Shown: one piece after another, positions 21,568 to 30,352 of the stretch
Numbering within the stretch: position 1 is the stretch's first letter
Layout: the number at the start of each line of letters is the position of its first letter
Assembly: GCF_001431045.1 (NCBI RefSeq)
Contig: NZ_BCLE01000009.1
Coordinates: forward strand, 62,001 to 126,000
Origin: Streptococcus orisasini
GTDB lineage: Bacteria > Bacillota > Bacilli > Lactobacillales > Streptococcaceae
DNA: 64,000 bases
Reading direction: 5' to 3'
Notes under the pieces: generated by a model
The model's input: only the letters and a program-made list of their open reading frames with translations
Told to the model about the DNA's origin: nothing
The model's database searches: none
Position numbers and translations under genes: made by a program

Positions 21568-22119
21568 TTATTTTGCGTACTGCTGCAGCTCTGGATTAAT
21601 CGGTGTATCTGCCATGTTATTGGCATAGTTGCAAAGTGATGCTAAGCTGACACCTAAGACAACATCAAGAGCATTTTCCTGTGTATAGCCTGCCTCCAAA
21701 AAATCGGCAAAGGCTTCATCTCCAACACGCCCTTTAGTATTGATGACAGCAATAGTAAATTTAGCTAAAGTATCCAGCTTAGGATCATCGTCAATAGGCG
21801 TACTATTTCGCAGCGCTTCTAAGAGATCAGGTGCCATCTGGATCTGCTTGATCGAAAAAGCTGTATGGCCTGCTACACAGAAAGCACAGCCATTGGTTAC
21901 AGCAGCTGTAATCTGAACAACTTCACGCTCGGTTGGTGTCAGTGAATTACGACGATTAATCTCTCCTACTGTCCGATAAGTCTCAAGCGCTGTCGGTGCA
22001 TTGGCCAGAAGTCCGATAAGATTAGGAATATAGCCGCCGTTATCCTTTTCAACTGTACGCAGGGTTTCTTTGACTTCCTCAGGTGCCGTTTCGATGGTAT
22101 GTATGGTAAATTTAGACAT
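21568..22119 (-). CDS. AhpD/carboxymuconolactone-decarboxylase-like protein
   Basis: 183 residues from ATG 22119, which follows GAGGTTATTTT. The core motif REVVQITAAVTNG followed by CAFCVAGH is the AhpD-type Glu...Cys-x-x-Cys...His active site for peroxide or thiol chemistry. The upstream in-frame extension (about 20 residues) lacks a domain. It forms an operon with the flavoprotein gene downstream. The promoter (22156-22221) is nearly the same as that of the cystine transporter operon at 52817-52882. Confidence 0.85.
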   Translation of the reverse strand: MSKFTIHTIETAPEEVKETLRTVEKDNGGYIPNLIGLLANAPTALETYRTVGEINRRNSLTPTEREVVQITAAVTNGCAFCVAGHTAFSIKQIQMAPDLLEALRNSTPIDDDPKLDTLAKFTIAVINTKGRVGDEAFADFLEAGYTQENALDVVLGVSLASLCNYANNMADTPINPELQQYAK

Positions 22120-22155
22120 AAAATAACCTCTATTCTTTTTATATTTCTGATATAG

Positions 22156-22221
22156 TACCATCTCTTGCTTTCCCTGCATAGTCTAAATTTTTTATGGTTA
22201 GCTATAAGCATTAATTATGGG
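22156..22221 (-). promoter_or_regulatory. Sulfur-type promoter module, copy A
   Basis: Read on the plus strand: TACCATCTC (22156-22164), -10 complement TGCATA (22175-22180), dyad TTATGGTTAGCTATAA (22192-22207), then TTATGG at 22215-22220. The copy upstream of the tcy operon has the same elements with identical spacing (see 52817-52882). Twenty-five of 30 positions match across the dyad block. TTAT-N8-ATAA is the shape of a LysR-type box. Confidence 0.7.
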
Positions 22222-22302
22222 AAAAATGAGCAAAATCTTTGAAAATTTGAAGACCTTGTGCTCAATGATATAGGCTAAGACAATTCTTTAGACAAATAAA
22301 AA

Positions 22303-22332
22303 AAGACTGGGCAAAAATTTGCCATCAGTCTT
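22303..22332 (-). terminator. Alcohol dehydrogenase terminator
   Basis: On the minus strand AAGACTGATGGCAAA pairs with TTTGCCCAGTCTT, followed by TTTTTTATT. It lies about 40 nt after the stop of the gene at 22370. Confidence 0.85.
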
Positions 22333-22369
22333 CTGTTGGTTTTATCCATTCATTCTTATGCAGTTACTA

Positions 22370-23416
22370 TCAATCCATGACAATCATTGATTTGATGGTT
22401 CTTCTTGCTTCCATATCCTTATAAGCCTGATCGATGTCATCTAGCTTGTAAGTTTGCGTGAAGACCTTGCCAGGATTGATTTCACCGTCAAGGACAGCCT
22501 TCAGCAAAACACTCTTGTCATAAGTTGTCACAGATGCCGGACCGCCTGCAAAAATGGTATTTCTCATAAAATAATCACCTGGGTTTATGTCATCTGTATG
22601 CGGGACACCCACACGGCCGACAATGGCACCGGGACGGGCAATCTTAATAGCTGTTTCAGTTGAAAGCTGTGTACCAACGCATTCAAGCGCAGCGTCTACA
22701 CCATCTCCATTAGTCAATTCAAGAACCTTGGCAATCCCTTCTTCGCCGCGTTCTGCAACAATATCGGTTGCACCGAATTCTACAGCCAATTCTTGACGAT
22801 CTTTATGACGGCTCATGATGATAATTCGCTTAGCCCCGCGCATCTTAGCCGCAATAACTGCACACAGTCCGACAGCACCATCACCAACTACAGCAACCGT
22901 GTCTCCCTTTTGCACATTAGCAACCCGAGCAGCATGATAGCCAGTCGGCATGACATCAGCAAGAGACAAGAAGGAAGCAATCATGCCTTCACTGTAATCG
23001 CTTGGCTGCCCAGGAATCTTCACCAAGGACCAATCTGCATGAGCATAGCGGACATATTCGGCTTGGTAACCAGAGCTGAAGTTCGTACTGGCATCATGCC
23101 CCTGACAGCCCCCTTCAAAGCCAGCACGGCAGGCCGCACAATGACCGCAACCATGCGTGAAAGGTGCAATGACAAAATCACCCTTCTTAACTGTATTGAC
23201 CTCAGAACCCGTTTCTTCAATGATACCAATAATTTCATGACCGGTATTACCAGAACCAGCTTCTTTTTGATCATCACCACGGTAAGCCCAAAGGTCAGAT
23301 CCGCAGACACAAGAGCGCACCACCCGGATAAGAGCATCATCCGCCTCAACAATCTGGGGTTTATCAATAGTCCCGACAGCTACTTGTCCGGCTTTAACAA
23401 ATACGGTTGTTTTCAT
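22370..23416 (-). CDS. Zinc-dependent medium-chain alcohol dehydrogenase
   Basis: 348 residues. Catalytic-zinc elements CVCGSDLWAYRG and GNTGHEIIG are present. The structural zinc loop has four Cys in HGCGHCAACRAGFEGGC. The NAD(P) site is VAVVGDGAVGLCAVIAAKMRGA, and SRHKDR after the second strand suggests NADP preference. Monocistronic, with AAGGAGG before the ATG and its own terminator. The substrate cannot be read from sequence. Confidence 0.88.
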   Translation of the reverse strand: MKTTVFVKAGQVAVGTIDKPQIVEADDALIRVVRSCVCGSDLWAYRGDDQKEAGSGNTGHEIIGIIEETGSEVNTVKKGDFVIAPFTHGCGHCAACRAGFEGGCQGHDASTNFSSGYQAEYVRYAHADWSLVKIPGQPSDYSEGMIASFLSLADVMPTGYHAARVANVQKGDTVAVVGDGAVGLCAVIAAKMRGAKRIIIMSRHKDRQELAVEFGATDIVAERGEEGIAKVLELTNGDGVDAALECVGTQLSTETAIKIARPGAIVGRVGVPHTDDINPGDYFMRNTIFAGGPASVTTYDKSVLLKAVLDGEINPGKVFTQTYKLDDIDQAYKDMEARRTIKSMIVMD

Positions 23417-23523
23417 AATATTATGAACCTCCTTAATGCATTAATTATCTCCATACTTTAGCACACTTCACCATAATAAGCAAACAGAAAAATCCAGAAA
23501 TAAACCAGCAGATCAGTCAGTTT

Positions 23524-24450
23524 TTATCTGCCAGCCTGCTTGTGCCAAATGTCACTAAAGGCAGCGTAAATCTCATTGTTATCACAAGGAACACAGTCCT
23601 GCACCCAGTTCCACCAGAAATAGCCACCAACATAACGTTTGGTACGAATTGGCTGCCTATAATAATGCTTCATCATAGCAATCTTACTTGCCTGTGTAGC
23701 AGAATCGGCCGTATTACCGCATTCTCCCATACCAACTTTAGAAGTGGGGAAACGCTTTTGAAAACTTTGAAATACTTTTTTCCAATTAGGCTGATAGCCT
23801 TCGTTGTCATCTTCATAATATGAAATAAAACTATAATCAAGCCCTTGTTTAAGTTTTTTAGGAACATAGCTATCTATCCAATCTATCATATCATGATCGT
23901 AGGCAGGATTTTCATAATAAAAAGTCACAGCAGCCTTTTTACCTGCAGCTTTGACAGTATCATAAGCCGCCTCAACCTTACTGATAATAAGTTTGGGTTT
24001 TTGTTTAATCCAATCCGTACCATTGACTTCATTTCCAACCTCCCAAATATCTGTATAAGGGCCAAGATATTTTAAGGCCTGCTCAAAACGTTTTTTGTAA
24101 GAAGCCGCATTCGGATAAGCCTTCATTTCATAAGAATCAACAGGTTCTGCCATAATATCAGCAACTGGCGCAATTCGCTTAAACAAAGTAACATAATCTT
24201 TAGGCGATCTTTCTCTGGACATCACAATCCGTACAGTCGGTCTGACAGGCAGTTTTTTTAGGGCTTTGACAACTTCTTTGGTACTGATGTCTTCTTCCCA
24301 GCTATCATCAATTGTCACTCCATAAATCTGATTAGACTTCAGCGGCTTTTCCCGCGATTGCTGCAGCCATTTGAAAACTCCAAAAGAGATAAGCGAAACA
24401 GCCAATAAAATACCAAAAAGCAAAAGCTTTCTCCTCAAAGTTTTAAACAC
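23524..24450 (-). CDS. Membrane-anchored glycoside-hydrolase-like protein
   Basis: 308 residues. Signal-anchor (LLLFGILLAVSLISFGVF) followed by a TIM-barrel-like domain. YTDIWEVGNEVNG resembles the beta-4 acid/base Glu of clan GH-A, and SKVGMGECGN could carry the beta-7 nucleophile. YVGGYFWWNWVQDC matches the Trp-rich strand near the active site. It is therefore probably an extracellular glycosidase, but I do not recognise the family. No clear operon partner. Confidence 0.6.
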   Translation of the reverse strand: MFKTLRRKLLLFGILLAVSLISFGVFKWLQQSREKPLKSNQIYGVTIDDSWEEDISTKEVVKALKKLPVRPTVRIVMSRERSPKDYVTLFKRIAPVADIMAEPVDSYEMKAYPNAASYKKRFEQALKYLGPYTDIWEVGNEVNGTDWIKQKPKLIISKVEAAYDTVKAAGKKAAVTFYYENPAYDHDMIDWIDSYVPKKLKQGLDYSFISYYEDDNEGYQPNWKKVFQSFQKRFPTSKVGMGECGNTADSATQASKIAMMKHYYRQPIRTKRYVGGYFWWNWVQDCVPCDNNEIYAAFSDIWHKQAGR

Positions 24451-24547
24451 ACTTTCACCAACTTTCTTTCAATTATATATAGCTTTCTTGTTTTTGCTCT
24501 TTTATTGTAACAAAAATCTGCTCTTCTTTTGTGATTAAAAAAGCTGA

Positions 24548-24775
24548 ACAAAGCGAACCGCTGGACTATCTCGAGTTATACAAGATGATAAAAATGATAC
24601 TAAAGTTTTGAAAACTGATACTTTAACAGGTTTCCTGAGTAAGCGTTTGCAATTTAAAAACAAATATACTACGATTAGATTAAGGAGTCTTGCTGACAAC
24701 GCAGGCAAAGCCAATAACAAAAGCCTCTCTTTTAACGAGGAAGCTACTTGTCGTCTAGTTTTGTTTTTTTATTGA
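24548..24775 (+). other. Gene-free stretch with an open frame lacking a start
   Basis: The 438 bp between 24450 and 24889 hold no complete gene. From 24548 to a stop at 24775 one plus-strand frame stays open for 75 codons (…VIQDDKNDTKVLKTDTLT…LADNAGKANNKSLSFNEE…) with protein-like composition but no start codon. It could be a gene remnant. I recognise no family. Confidence 0.3.
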
Positions 24776-24804
24776 CTATTTTAAAATCTAAAGGAGGTTG
24801 ACAT

Positions 24805-24834
24805 ATGACTAACACAGTTATCTTGCAAATTTAG
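24805..24834 (+). CDS. Nine-codon leader ORF upstream of the carboxylesterase
   Basis: ATG ACT AAC ... ATT TAG (MTNTVILQI) follows AAAGGAGG at an ideal 7-nt spacing, stronger than most sites in the window. It ends 55 nt before the carboxylesterase start. It may be a translated leader peptide or the stump of a deleted gene. Confidence 0.4.
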   Translation: MTNTVILQI

Positions 24835-24888
24835 AAGTTTCTGTTGAAATTTACTCATGCTAAGGGAAGGAATTTTAGGAGGTAAAAA

Positions 24889-26559
24889 ATGAAAAAATTA
24901 GCACTTGGTGCCATTACAGTAGCTTCATTGTCCTTGCTTATGGCCTGCCAAACAAAAAAGACTGAAAACACAAGTACTTTCAATCAATCTGTTACTCAAA
25001 CAATTGATAAAGGCAAAATTGAGGGAAAAAAAGACAAGGACAAGAAGGTTTTAGAGTGGCTGGGTGTTCCCTATGCTCAGGCAAAGCGTTGGCAGGAACC
25101 AAAGGAAGTTAACAAGTGGAAAGGGACCTTTAAAGCAAGCAACTATGGTGACAAAGATATTCAATTTTCCAATGACAAAGTTGTTGGCAAAGAAAATGCT
25201 TTGAACTTGGACGTGGTTCGACCTGATACCAAGAAAACTAAATTACCAGTAATTGTCTACATTCATGGTGGTAACAATCAGACAGGAAACGCTCAGGAAA
25301 TCAAGGGAAATACCTTTGTCAAAGATATTAATGCTGTCTATGTTTCTGTCAATTATCGTTTAGGAGTGTTTGGCTTTAATCCACTTGAGGCTGTGAAAAC
25401 AGGTTCTGATAACCAAAAATCTGGCAACTTTTCTCTTCTGGACATTGCAAAAGCGCTAGATTGGGTTAAGGAAAACATCGAAACCTTCGGTGGTGATAAG
25501 GATAATGTGACTCTATCAGGATTCTCAGCAGGTGGACGCGATGTTATGGCAGCCCTCATTTCACCAACCTTTAAGGGTAAGTTTAATAAGGCCATTTCAT
25601 TTAGTGGCGGTATGACCTTGTCTGATATGGAAGACAGTCAAAACACTTTTGCGGCAGCTATTGCATCGCTTGTCGTCGAAGATGGTATCAAATCAAGCCA
25701 AGAAGAAGCTAAATCTTGGTTGCTGACAAAGGGCAGCGATGTAGCAAACTATCTTAAAACCTTGTCAGCAGACCGTCTAGCCAAATTGATGGGAAATGCG
25801 GCAATTCGCATGGCAGTCTTCCCTCACTTATACAAAGATGGCACTGTCCTCCCAAGTGAAGGATTCGACACTAAGAATTATAATGACGTTCCTTTGATGT
25901 TGGTAAGTGGAACCAATGAATTCTCCTTTTTTGCAGCCAATGACAATCGCTTCGCAAAAGACTTTACAAGCGGTGAATTGTTCAAGGACAGTCAAAAACA
26001 GGCAGAGTACAATTATGTAAGAAAATACGGCGGTCAACTGTATCGTCTATCCAACACGGTTGAGAGCACTCGCCTAATGGCAGATAAGTATAAGTCAAAT
26101 ATTTATGTGTCACAAATTTCTTATGGTGACAATGCTGATGTCACACCGCAGCTTGCACCAACATTTGGAGCCTTCCATGGTATCTTTGAGCCAATGCTGC
26201 AAAGCCCATCTAATTATACTTCATTTATTGGACAGGACTTCAACAATGATGGCGCAGCTGAAATGTCAGCCAATTTCAAAGCTTATCTCAAAAATTTCTT
26301 GGCAACAGGCAATCCAAACGGCAATGATTTAAGCAAATGGCCAGCTTGGACCAAGAAAGATAATGTCCTTTCCATCACTGCAAGTAAAAAGAAGGCAGAA
26401 ATCAAAGCCACAACCGACACAGAAACTGCTGAAGACATTCTCACAAAACTGGAAGCCGACACTAGCCTGTCCGAAGATGTCAAGGAAGACCTAAATAAAA
26501 ACGTTCTTAACGGCCGCTGGTTCTCAAGTGTCATTGATGAAAAGTATAATAATCAATAA
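24889..26559 (+). CDS. Lipoprotein type-B carboxylesterase
   Basis: 556 residues. Lipoprotein signal with lipobox LLMAC (Cys at residue 20). Carboxylesterase-B domain: EWLGVPYAQAKRWQEP, oxyanion VYIHGGNNQTGN, VNYRLGVFGFNPLE, nucleophile GFSAGGRDVMAAL, acid SGTNEFSFFA and His in FGAFHGIFEP. It should hydrolyse small esters at the cell surface. A strong site (TTTTAGGAGG) precedes the ATG. The preceding gene-free stretch and leader ORF suggest rearrangement here. Confidence 0.88.
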   Translation: MKKLALGAITVASLSLLMACQTKKTENTSTFNQSVTQTIDKGKIEGKKDKDKKVLEWLGVPYAQAKRWQEPKEVNKWKGTFKASNYGDKDIQFSNDKVVGKENALNLDVVRPDTKKTKLPVIVYIHGGNNQTGNAQEIKGNTFVKDINAVYVSVNYRLGVFGFNPLEAVKTGSDNQKSGNFSLLDIAKALDWVKENIETFGGDKDNVTLSGFSAGGRDVMAALISPTFKGKFNKAISFSGGMTLSDMEDSQNTFAAAIASLVVEDGIKSSQEEAKSWLLTKGSDVANYLKTLSADRLAKLMGNAAIRMAVFPHLYKDGTVLPSEGFDTKNYNDVPLMLVSGTNEFSFFAANDNRFAKDFTSGELFKDSQKQAEYNYVRKYGGQLYRLSNTVESTRLMADKYKSNIYVSQISYGDNADVTPQLAPTFGAFHGIFEPMLQSPSNYTSFIGQDFNNDGAAEMSANFKAYLKNFLATGNPNGNDLSKWPAWTKKDNVLSITASKKKAEIKATTDTETAEDILTKLEADTSLSEDVKEDLNKNVLNGRWFSSVIDEKYNNQ

Positions 26560-26668
26560 AAGGAAAGATTGTATGAATAAAAAAGTTATCCTAGAGATGG
26601 TTGGGAGTAATCGGCCTTGCTTTTCTTGCTTTGAACAAGCGAGCAAAGCAAGAAAAGTCACATAATAA

Positions 26669-26701
26669 AAAACGCCCTCACAAAAATTTGTGGGGGTGTT
26701 T
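26669..26701 (-). terminator. rplJL operon terminator
   Basis: On the minus strand CCCCCACAAA pairs with TTTGTGAGGG, followed by CGTTTTTTATT. It lies about 100 nt after the rplL stop. Confidence 0.75.
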
Positions 26702-26702
26702 G

Positions 26703-26737
26703 TGGGGAAATTTCAATAGAATTTTCCCCTTTTTAAT
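26703..26737 (+). terminator. Carboxylesterase-side terminator
   Basis: GGGGAAATT pairs with AATTTTCCCC, followed by TTTTT on the plus strand. It lies back to back with the minus-strand terminator at 26669-26701. Confidence 0.7.
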
Positions 26738-26800
26738 TGCCTTGACATTAGCGAAAAGGCTTTAAAAGTTGGCTTTCAGCCTTAAACAATCAATACTTGA

Positions 26801-27169
26801 TTATTTAAGAGTAACAGTTGCTCCAGCTTCTTCAAGTTTAGCTTTAAGTTCTTCAGCTTCTGCTGCTGCAACGCCTTCTTTAAGAACTGATGGTGCGTTG
26901 TCGACAAGACCTTTAGCTTCTTTAAGACCTTCGCCTGTGATTTCACGAACGACTTTGATAACAGCAACTTTCTTGTCACCGCCAGCAGTCAATTCGATAT
27001 CAAATGAATCTTTAGCAGCAGCTTCTTCTCCACCAGCTGCACCAGCTACAGCTACAGGAGCAGCTGCAGTTACACCAAATTCTTCTTCGATAGCTTTTAC
27101 AAGGTCGTTCAATTCAAGGATTGAAGCTTCTTTAATTTCAGCAATAATGTTTTCAATGTTCAATGCCAT
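26801..27169 (-). CDS. rplL: 50S ribosomal protein L7/L12
   Basis: 122 residues. N-terminal dimerisation helix ([20 protein letters not shown]), Ala/Gly-rich hinge ([18 protein letters not shown]) and C-terminal factor-binding domain ([20 protein letters not shown]). Stalk protein for translation factors. It follows rplJ in the usual order and shares its leader-controlled transcript. Confidence 0.97.
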   Translation of the reverse strand: MALNIENIIAEIKEASILELNDLVKAIEEEFGVTAAAPVAVAGAAGGEEAAAKDSFDIELTAGGDKKVAVIKVVREITGEGLKEAKGLVDNAPSVLKEGVAAAEAEELKAKLEEAGATVTLK

Positions 27170-27234
27170 TGTTAATTTCCTCCAAATATGTTTTTTATAA
27201 AATCATTTGCAGCTTTAGGCTGCTGTTTGAAGAC

Positions 27235-27735
27235 TTAAGCAGCGTCTTCTTTGCTTTCTGCAACAGCTTTGACAGCATATGCAACGTTGCGAACTGGCGC
27301 TTGAAGTACAGACAAGAGCATAGAAAGGAGTCCTTCTCTGTTTGGAAGTGTTGCGAGAGCCATAATTTCTTCTTTAGAAGAAACAGCGCCTTCGATTGCA
27401 CCACCTTTGATTTCAAGTGCTTCGGCATCTTTAGCAAAATCGTTGATAATTTTAGCCGGTGCGACAACATCTTCATTTGAAAATGCTACAGCAGATGGTC
27501 CAACAAAGACATCATCGAGTCCTTCAAGACCAGCTTTTTCAGCTGCACGGCGCAAGATTGAATTTTTGATCACTTTGAATTCAACATCACTTTCGCGAAG
27601 TGAACGGCGAAGAACTGTATCTTGTTCTACAGTAAGACCGCGTGAATCAACAATAACGATACTTGCAGCTGCTTTCATTTTCTCAGCGACAGCATCAACT
27701 AATTCTGCTTTTTTAGCAATACTTGCTTCACTCAT
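27235..27735 (-). CDS. rplJ: 50S ribosomal protein L10
   Basis: 166 residues. Begins [20 protein letters not shown] with the conserved [21 protein letters not shown] and a C-terminal helix that binds L7/L12. L10, complexed with L12, normally represses its own operon by binding the leader at 27745-27905. Confidence 0.97.
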   Translation of the reverse strand: MSEASIAKKAELVDAVAEKMKAAASIVIVDSRGLTVEQDTVLRRSLRESDVEFKVIKNSILRRAAEKAGLEGLDDVFVGPSAVAFSNEDVVAPAKIINDFAKDAEALEIKGGAIEGAVSSKEEIMALATLPNREGLLSMLLSVLQAPVRNVAYAVKAVAESKEDAA

Positions 27736-27744
27736 CAGTGTTTA

Positions 27745-27905
27745 ACCTCCGTTTTTATTTTTGGCAGGATACAAAAAATTCGCATCCAAACCCAGACACG
27801 AAAGTACAATACGTTTTTTAAGTTTACGTTTTGTGCCTCGGCAGGAATATTATGAGCACGGCTCCCCTGCTGTCTTAGGTCAGTTTTTTTCAAAACCTTT
27901 AATAT
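27745..27905 (-). ncRNA. L10 ribosomal-protein leader
   Basis: The minus strand between the promoter and rplJ contains GACAGCAGGGGAGCCGTGCT, TGCCGAGGCACAAAACGT and GTACTTTCGTGTCTGGGTTT in the order seen in Firmicute L10 leaders, with the GCCGAGGCAC / GTGTC pairing elements. L10(L12)4 binding here gives feedback control. Boundaries are approximate. Confidence 0.85.
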
Positions 27906-27931
27906 CATATCATATTTTTAGAATAAGTCAA
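27904..27931 (-). promoter_or_regulatory. rplJL promoter
   Basis: On the minus strand TTGACT (27931-27926), 16-bp spacer, TATGAT (27909-27904), immediately upstream of the L10 leader. Confidence 0.75.
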
Positions 27932-27988
27932 GCCTTATATGTTTTTTAAAGTAAGTAAAAAATATTTGTATTATATAATACATATTTC

Positions 27989-28091
27989 TTGATATATAAC
28001 AAACCAGGTGTTATAATATAGTCAAATAGTTGATAAAGCTATAACATCAAGCTTTTACGCAAAATTCGTAGCAAAACTGTTATAGTATAAT
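27989..28091 (+). promoter_or_regulatory. clpL promoter region
   Basis: TTGATA (27989-27994), 17 bp, TATAAT (28012-28017) is the best promoter. A further TATAAT (28086-28091) lies nearer the gene. AGTCAAA (28020-28026) just after the first -10 is one perfect heptad of the CtsR consensus, but the second heptad is not recognisable, so CtsR control is only possible. No CIRCE element is seen. Confidence 0.55.
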
Positions 28092-28129
28092 CTATCAGCT
28101 ATTAGATTAACAAAAAAGAGGTATTTATT

Positions 28130-30238
28130 ATGGCAAACAATTTTTACAGCCACGATCCATTTGGAAATATGGATGACATTTTCAATCAATTAATGGGAAA
28201 TATGGGAGGTTATAACTCGGAAAGACGCCGTTACCTGATTAATGGTCGCGAAGTTACTCCCGAAGAATTTGCTCAATATCGTCAAACCGGAAAACTTCCT
28301 GCCAGTGCTGGTGCTCAGCAATATCAAAAAGCTTCTCCCAATGCTCCCAAACAAGACGGTATTCTAGCTAAGCTGGGTCGCAATCTGACAGACGAGGCGC
28401 GTGCTGGTAAACTGGATCCTGTCATTGGACGCAACAAAGAAATTCAAGAAACCGCTGAAATTCTGTCTCGCCGCACTAAGAACAATCCGGTTCTCGTCGG
28501 TGATGCGGGTGTTGGTAAGACGGCCGTTGTTGAAGGCCTGGCTCAAGCCATTATTAACGGCGATGTTCCTGCTGCAATTAAAAATAAGGAAATCATTTCG
28601 ATTGACATCTCTGGACTTGAAGCAGGGACACAGTATCGCGGATCCTTTGAAGAAAATATTCAAAATTTAATCAGTGAAGTTAAAGAAGCTGGCAATATCA
28701 TCCTGTTCTTCGATGAAATCCACCAAGTTCTTGGGGCTGGAAACACAGGTGGTGACAGTGGCTCCAAGGGTCTGGCAGATATCCTTAAACCTGCTCTTTC
28801 CCGTGGTGAACTGACAGTCATCGGCGCAACTACGCAGGATGAATACCGTAACACCATCATGAAGAATGCTGCTCTGGCTCGCCGTTTCAATGAAGTGAAG
28901 GTTAATGCTCCTTCTGCTGAAGACACTTATAAAATTTTACAAGGCATCTCAGACCTTTATGAAAAACACCATAATGTTGTTTTGCCTAAGGAGGTTTTGA
29001 AAGCTGCGGTTGATTTGTCAGTCCAATACATTCCTCAGCGCAGTCTTCCGGATAAGGCTATTGACCTTATAGACATGACGGCCGCTCACTTGGCTGCTCA
29101 GCATCCGGTTACAGATGTTAAAACTCTGGAAAAAGAAATTCAAACAGAAAAAGACCGCCAGCAAGCAGCGGCTGAAAAAGAAGATTACGAAGAAGCCTTA
29201 AAAGCGAAAACTAAAATTGATAAACTCCAAGCTCAAATTGATAATCATACTGAAGGTCGCAAGGTAACAGCTACTGTCAATGACGTGGCCGAAGCGGTTG
29301 AAAGACTGACTGGTATTCCTGTTTCACAAATGGGAACTAGCGATATTGAACGCTTAAAAGAGATGAACTCCCGCTTAAAGGGCAAGGTTATCGGCCAAGA
29401 CGATGCTGTTGAAGCCGTTTCGCGGGCTATCCGCCGCAATCGCGCAGGCTTTGACGAAGGCAATCGTCCTATCGGCAGCTTCCTTTTTGTCGGGCCTACT
29501 GGTGTCGGTAAAACCGAGCTGGCTAAGCAGCTAGCCTTTGACATGTTTGGTTCTAAAGATGCCATTATTCGACTGGATATGTCCGAATACAGCGACCGTA
29601 CAGCCGTTTCTAAATTGATCGGTACTACTGCTGGTTATGTGGGCTATGATGATAACAGCAATACCCTTACCGAGCGTGTGCGCCGCAATCCTTATTCCAT
29701 TGTCCTGCTTGATGAAATTGAAAAGGCAGACCCGCAAGTTATCACCCTGCTTTTGCAGGTTTTAGATGATGGCCGTTTGACAGACGGTCAAGGCAACACT
29801 ATCAACTTCAAGAACACTGTTATCATTGCAACATCAAATGCTGGTTTTGGCAATGAAGCTCTACGCGGAAAAGATGACGATATCAAAATTATGGACCGTA
29901 TTGCTCCTTACTTCCGCCCAGAATTCCTCAACCGCTTCAACGCTGTTATTGAATTCTCACATCTGAGCAAGGATGATCTGGACGAAATCGTTGAGCTGAT
30001 GCTTTCTGAGGTTAACATTACACTTGCTAAAAAAGGGATTGACTTAACGGTCAGTGACAGCGCCAAGGCTCATCTGATCGAAGAAGGTTATGACGAAGCT
30101 ATGGGAGTTCGGCCGCTCCGCCGCGTTATCGAACAGGAAATTCGTGACAAAGTAACTGACTTCTATCTGGATCATACCGATGTCAAACACCTCAAGGCTG
30201 ATATGAAAGATGGCCAGCTGGTCATTGAAGAAAACTAA
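28130..30238 (+). CDS. clpL: ATP-dependent Clp chaperone ClpL
   Basis: 702 residues. Two AAA+ modules: Walker [17 protein letters not shown] near residue 125 and [16 protein letters not shown] near 455, with Walker B FFDEIH and [10 protein letters not shown] short middle coiled coil ([22 protein letters not shown]) lies between. The N-terminus is a short Asn/Gly-rich stretch ([20 protein letters not shown]) instead of the double Clp_N domain, which identifies ClpL rather than ClpC or ClpE. It is a stress disaggregase that acts without needing ClpP. A hairpin at 30257 follows. Confidence 0.95.
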   Translation: MANNFYSHDPFGNMDDIFNQLMGNMGGYNSERRRYLINGREVTPEEFAQYRQTGKLPASAGAQQYQKASPNAPKQDGILAKLGRNLTDEARAGKLDPVIGRNKEIQETAEILSRRTKNNPVLVGDAGVGKTAVVEGLAQAIINGDVPAAIKNKEIISIDISGLEAGTQYRGSFEENIQNLISEVKEAGNIILFFDEIHQVLGAGNTGGDSGSKGLADILKPALSRGELTVIGATTQDEYRNTIMKNAALARRFNEVKVNAPSAEDTYKILQGISDLYEKHHNVVLPKEVLKAAVDLSVQYIPQRSLPDKAIDLIDMTAAHLAAQHPVTDVKTLEKEIQTEKDRQQAAAEKEDYEEALKAKTKIDKLQAQIDNHTEGRKVTATVNDVAEAVERLTGIPVSQMGTSDIERLKEMNSRLKGKVIGQDDAVEAVSRAIRRNRAGFDEGNRPIGSFLFVGPTGVGKTELAKQLAFDMFGSKDAIIRLDMSEYSDRTAVSKLIGTTAGYVGYDDNSNTLTERVRRNPYSIVLLDEIEKADPQVITLLLQVLDDGRLTDGQGNTINFKNTVIIATSNAGFGNEALRGKDDDIKIMDRIAPYFRPEFLNRFNAVIEFSHLSKDDLDEIVELMLSEVNITLAKKGIDLTVSDSAKAHLIEEGYDEAMGVRPLRRVIEQEIRDKVTDFYLDHTDVKHLKADMKDGQLVIEEN

Positions 30239-30256
30239 TTTTTCCATAAGTACATA

Positions 30257-30284
30257 AAGCTCATCTCCTTTAGGGGCTGGGCTT
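30257..30284 (+). terminator. Hairpin after clpL
   Basis: AAGCTCATCTCC pairs with GGGGCTGGGCTT (11 of 12 pairs counting G-U). The following sequence ATTGTCTATTT is only partly T-rich, so termination efficiency is uncertain. Confidence 0.5.
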
Positions 30285-30352
30285 ATTGTCTATTTGAAAA
30301 TAATCTGATATTTTGTTAAAGTAAGATTATTCTAATAGAAAGCCGGCTATTT

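Larger units (their letters stand above)
26573..26764 (+). pseudogene. Frameshifted small membrane peptide
   Basis: ATG 26573 after AAGGAAAG opens MNKKVILE and then continues in frame to a stop at 26665 with atypical residues. Shifting by one base after codon 8 gives WLGVIGLAFLALNKRAKQEK, a membrane span with a basic flank that joins naturally to the start. One indel would explain this. The second frame runs through the terminator region to 26764. It is just 13 nt after the carboxylesterase stop. Confidence 0.4.

Noticed and set aside
22793..23461. 222-codon plus-strand frame opposite the alcohol dehydrogenase
   Set aside because: It is antisense to a well-supported gene with all zinc and NAD motifs, and its translation has no recognisable domain or ribosome site.
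28019..28040. CtsR operator upstream of clpL
   Set aside because: One heptad AGTCAAA is perfect, but the required second heptad is not present at the right spacing; kept only as a possibility in the promoter entry.
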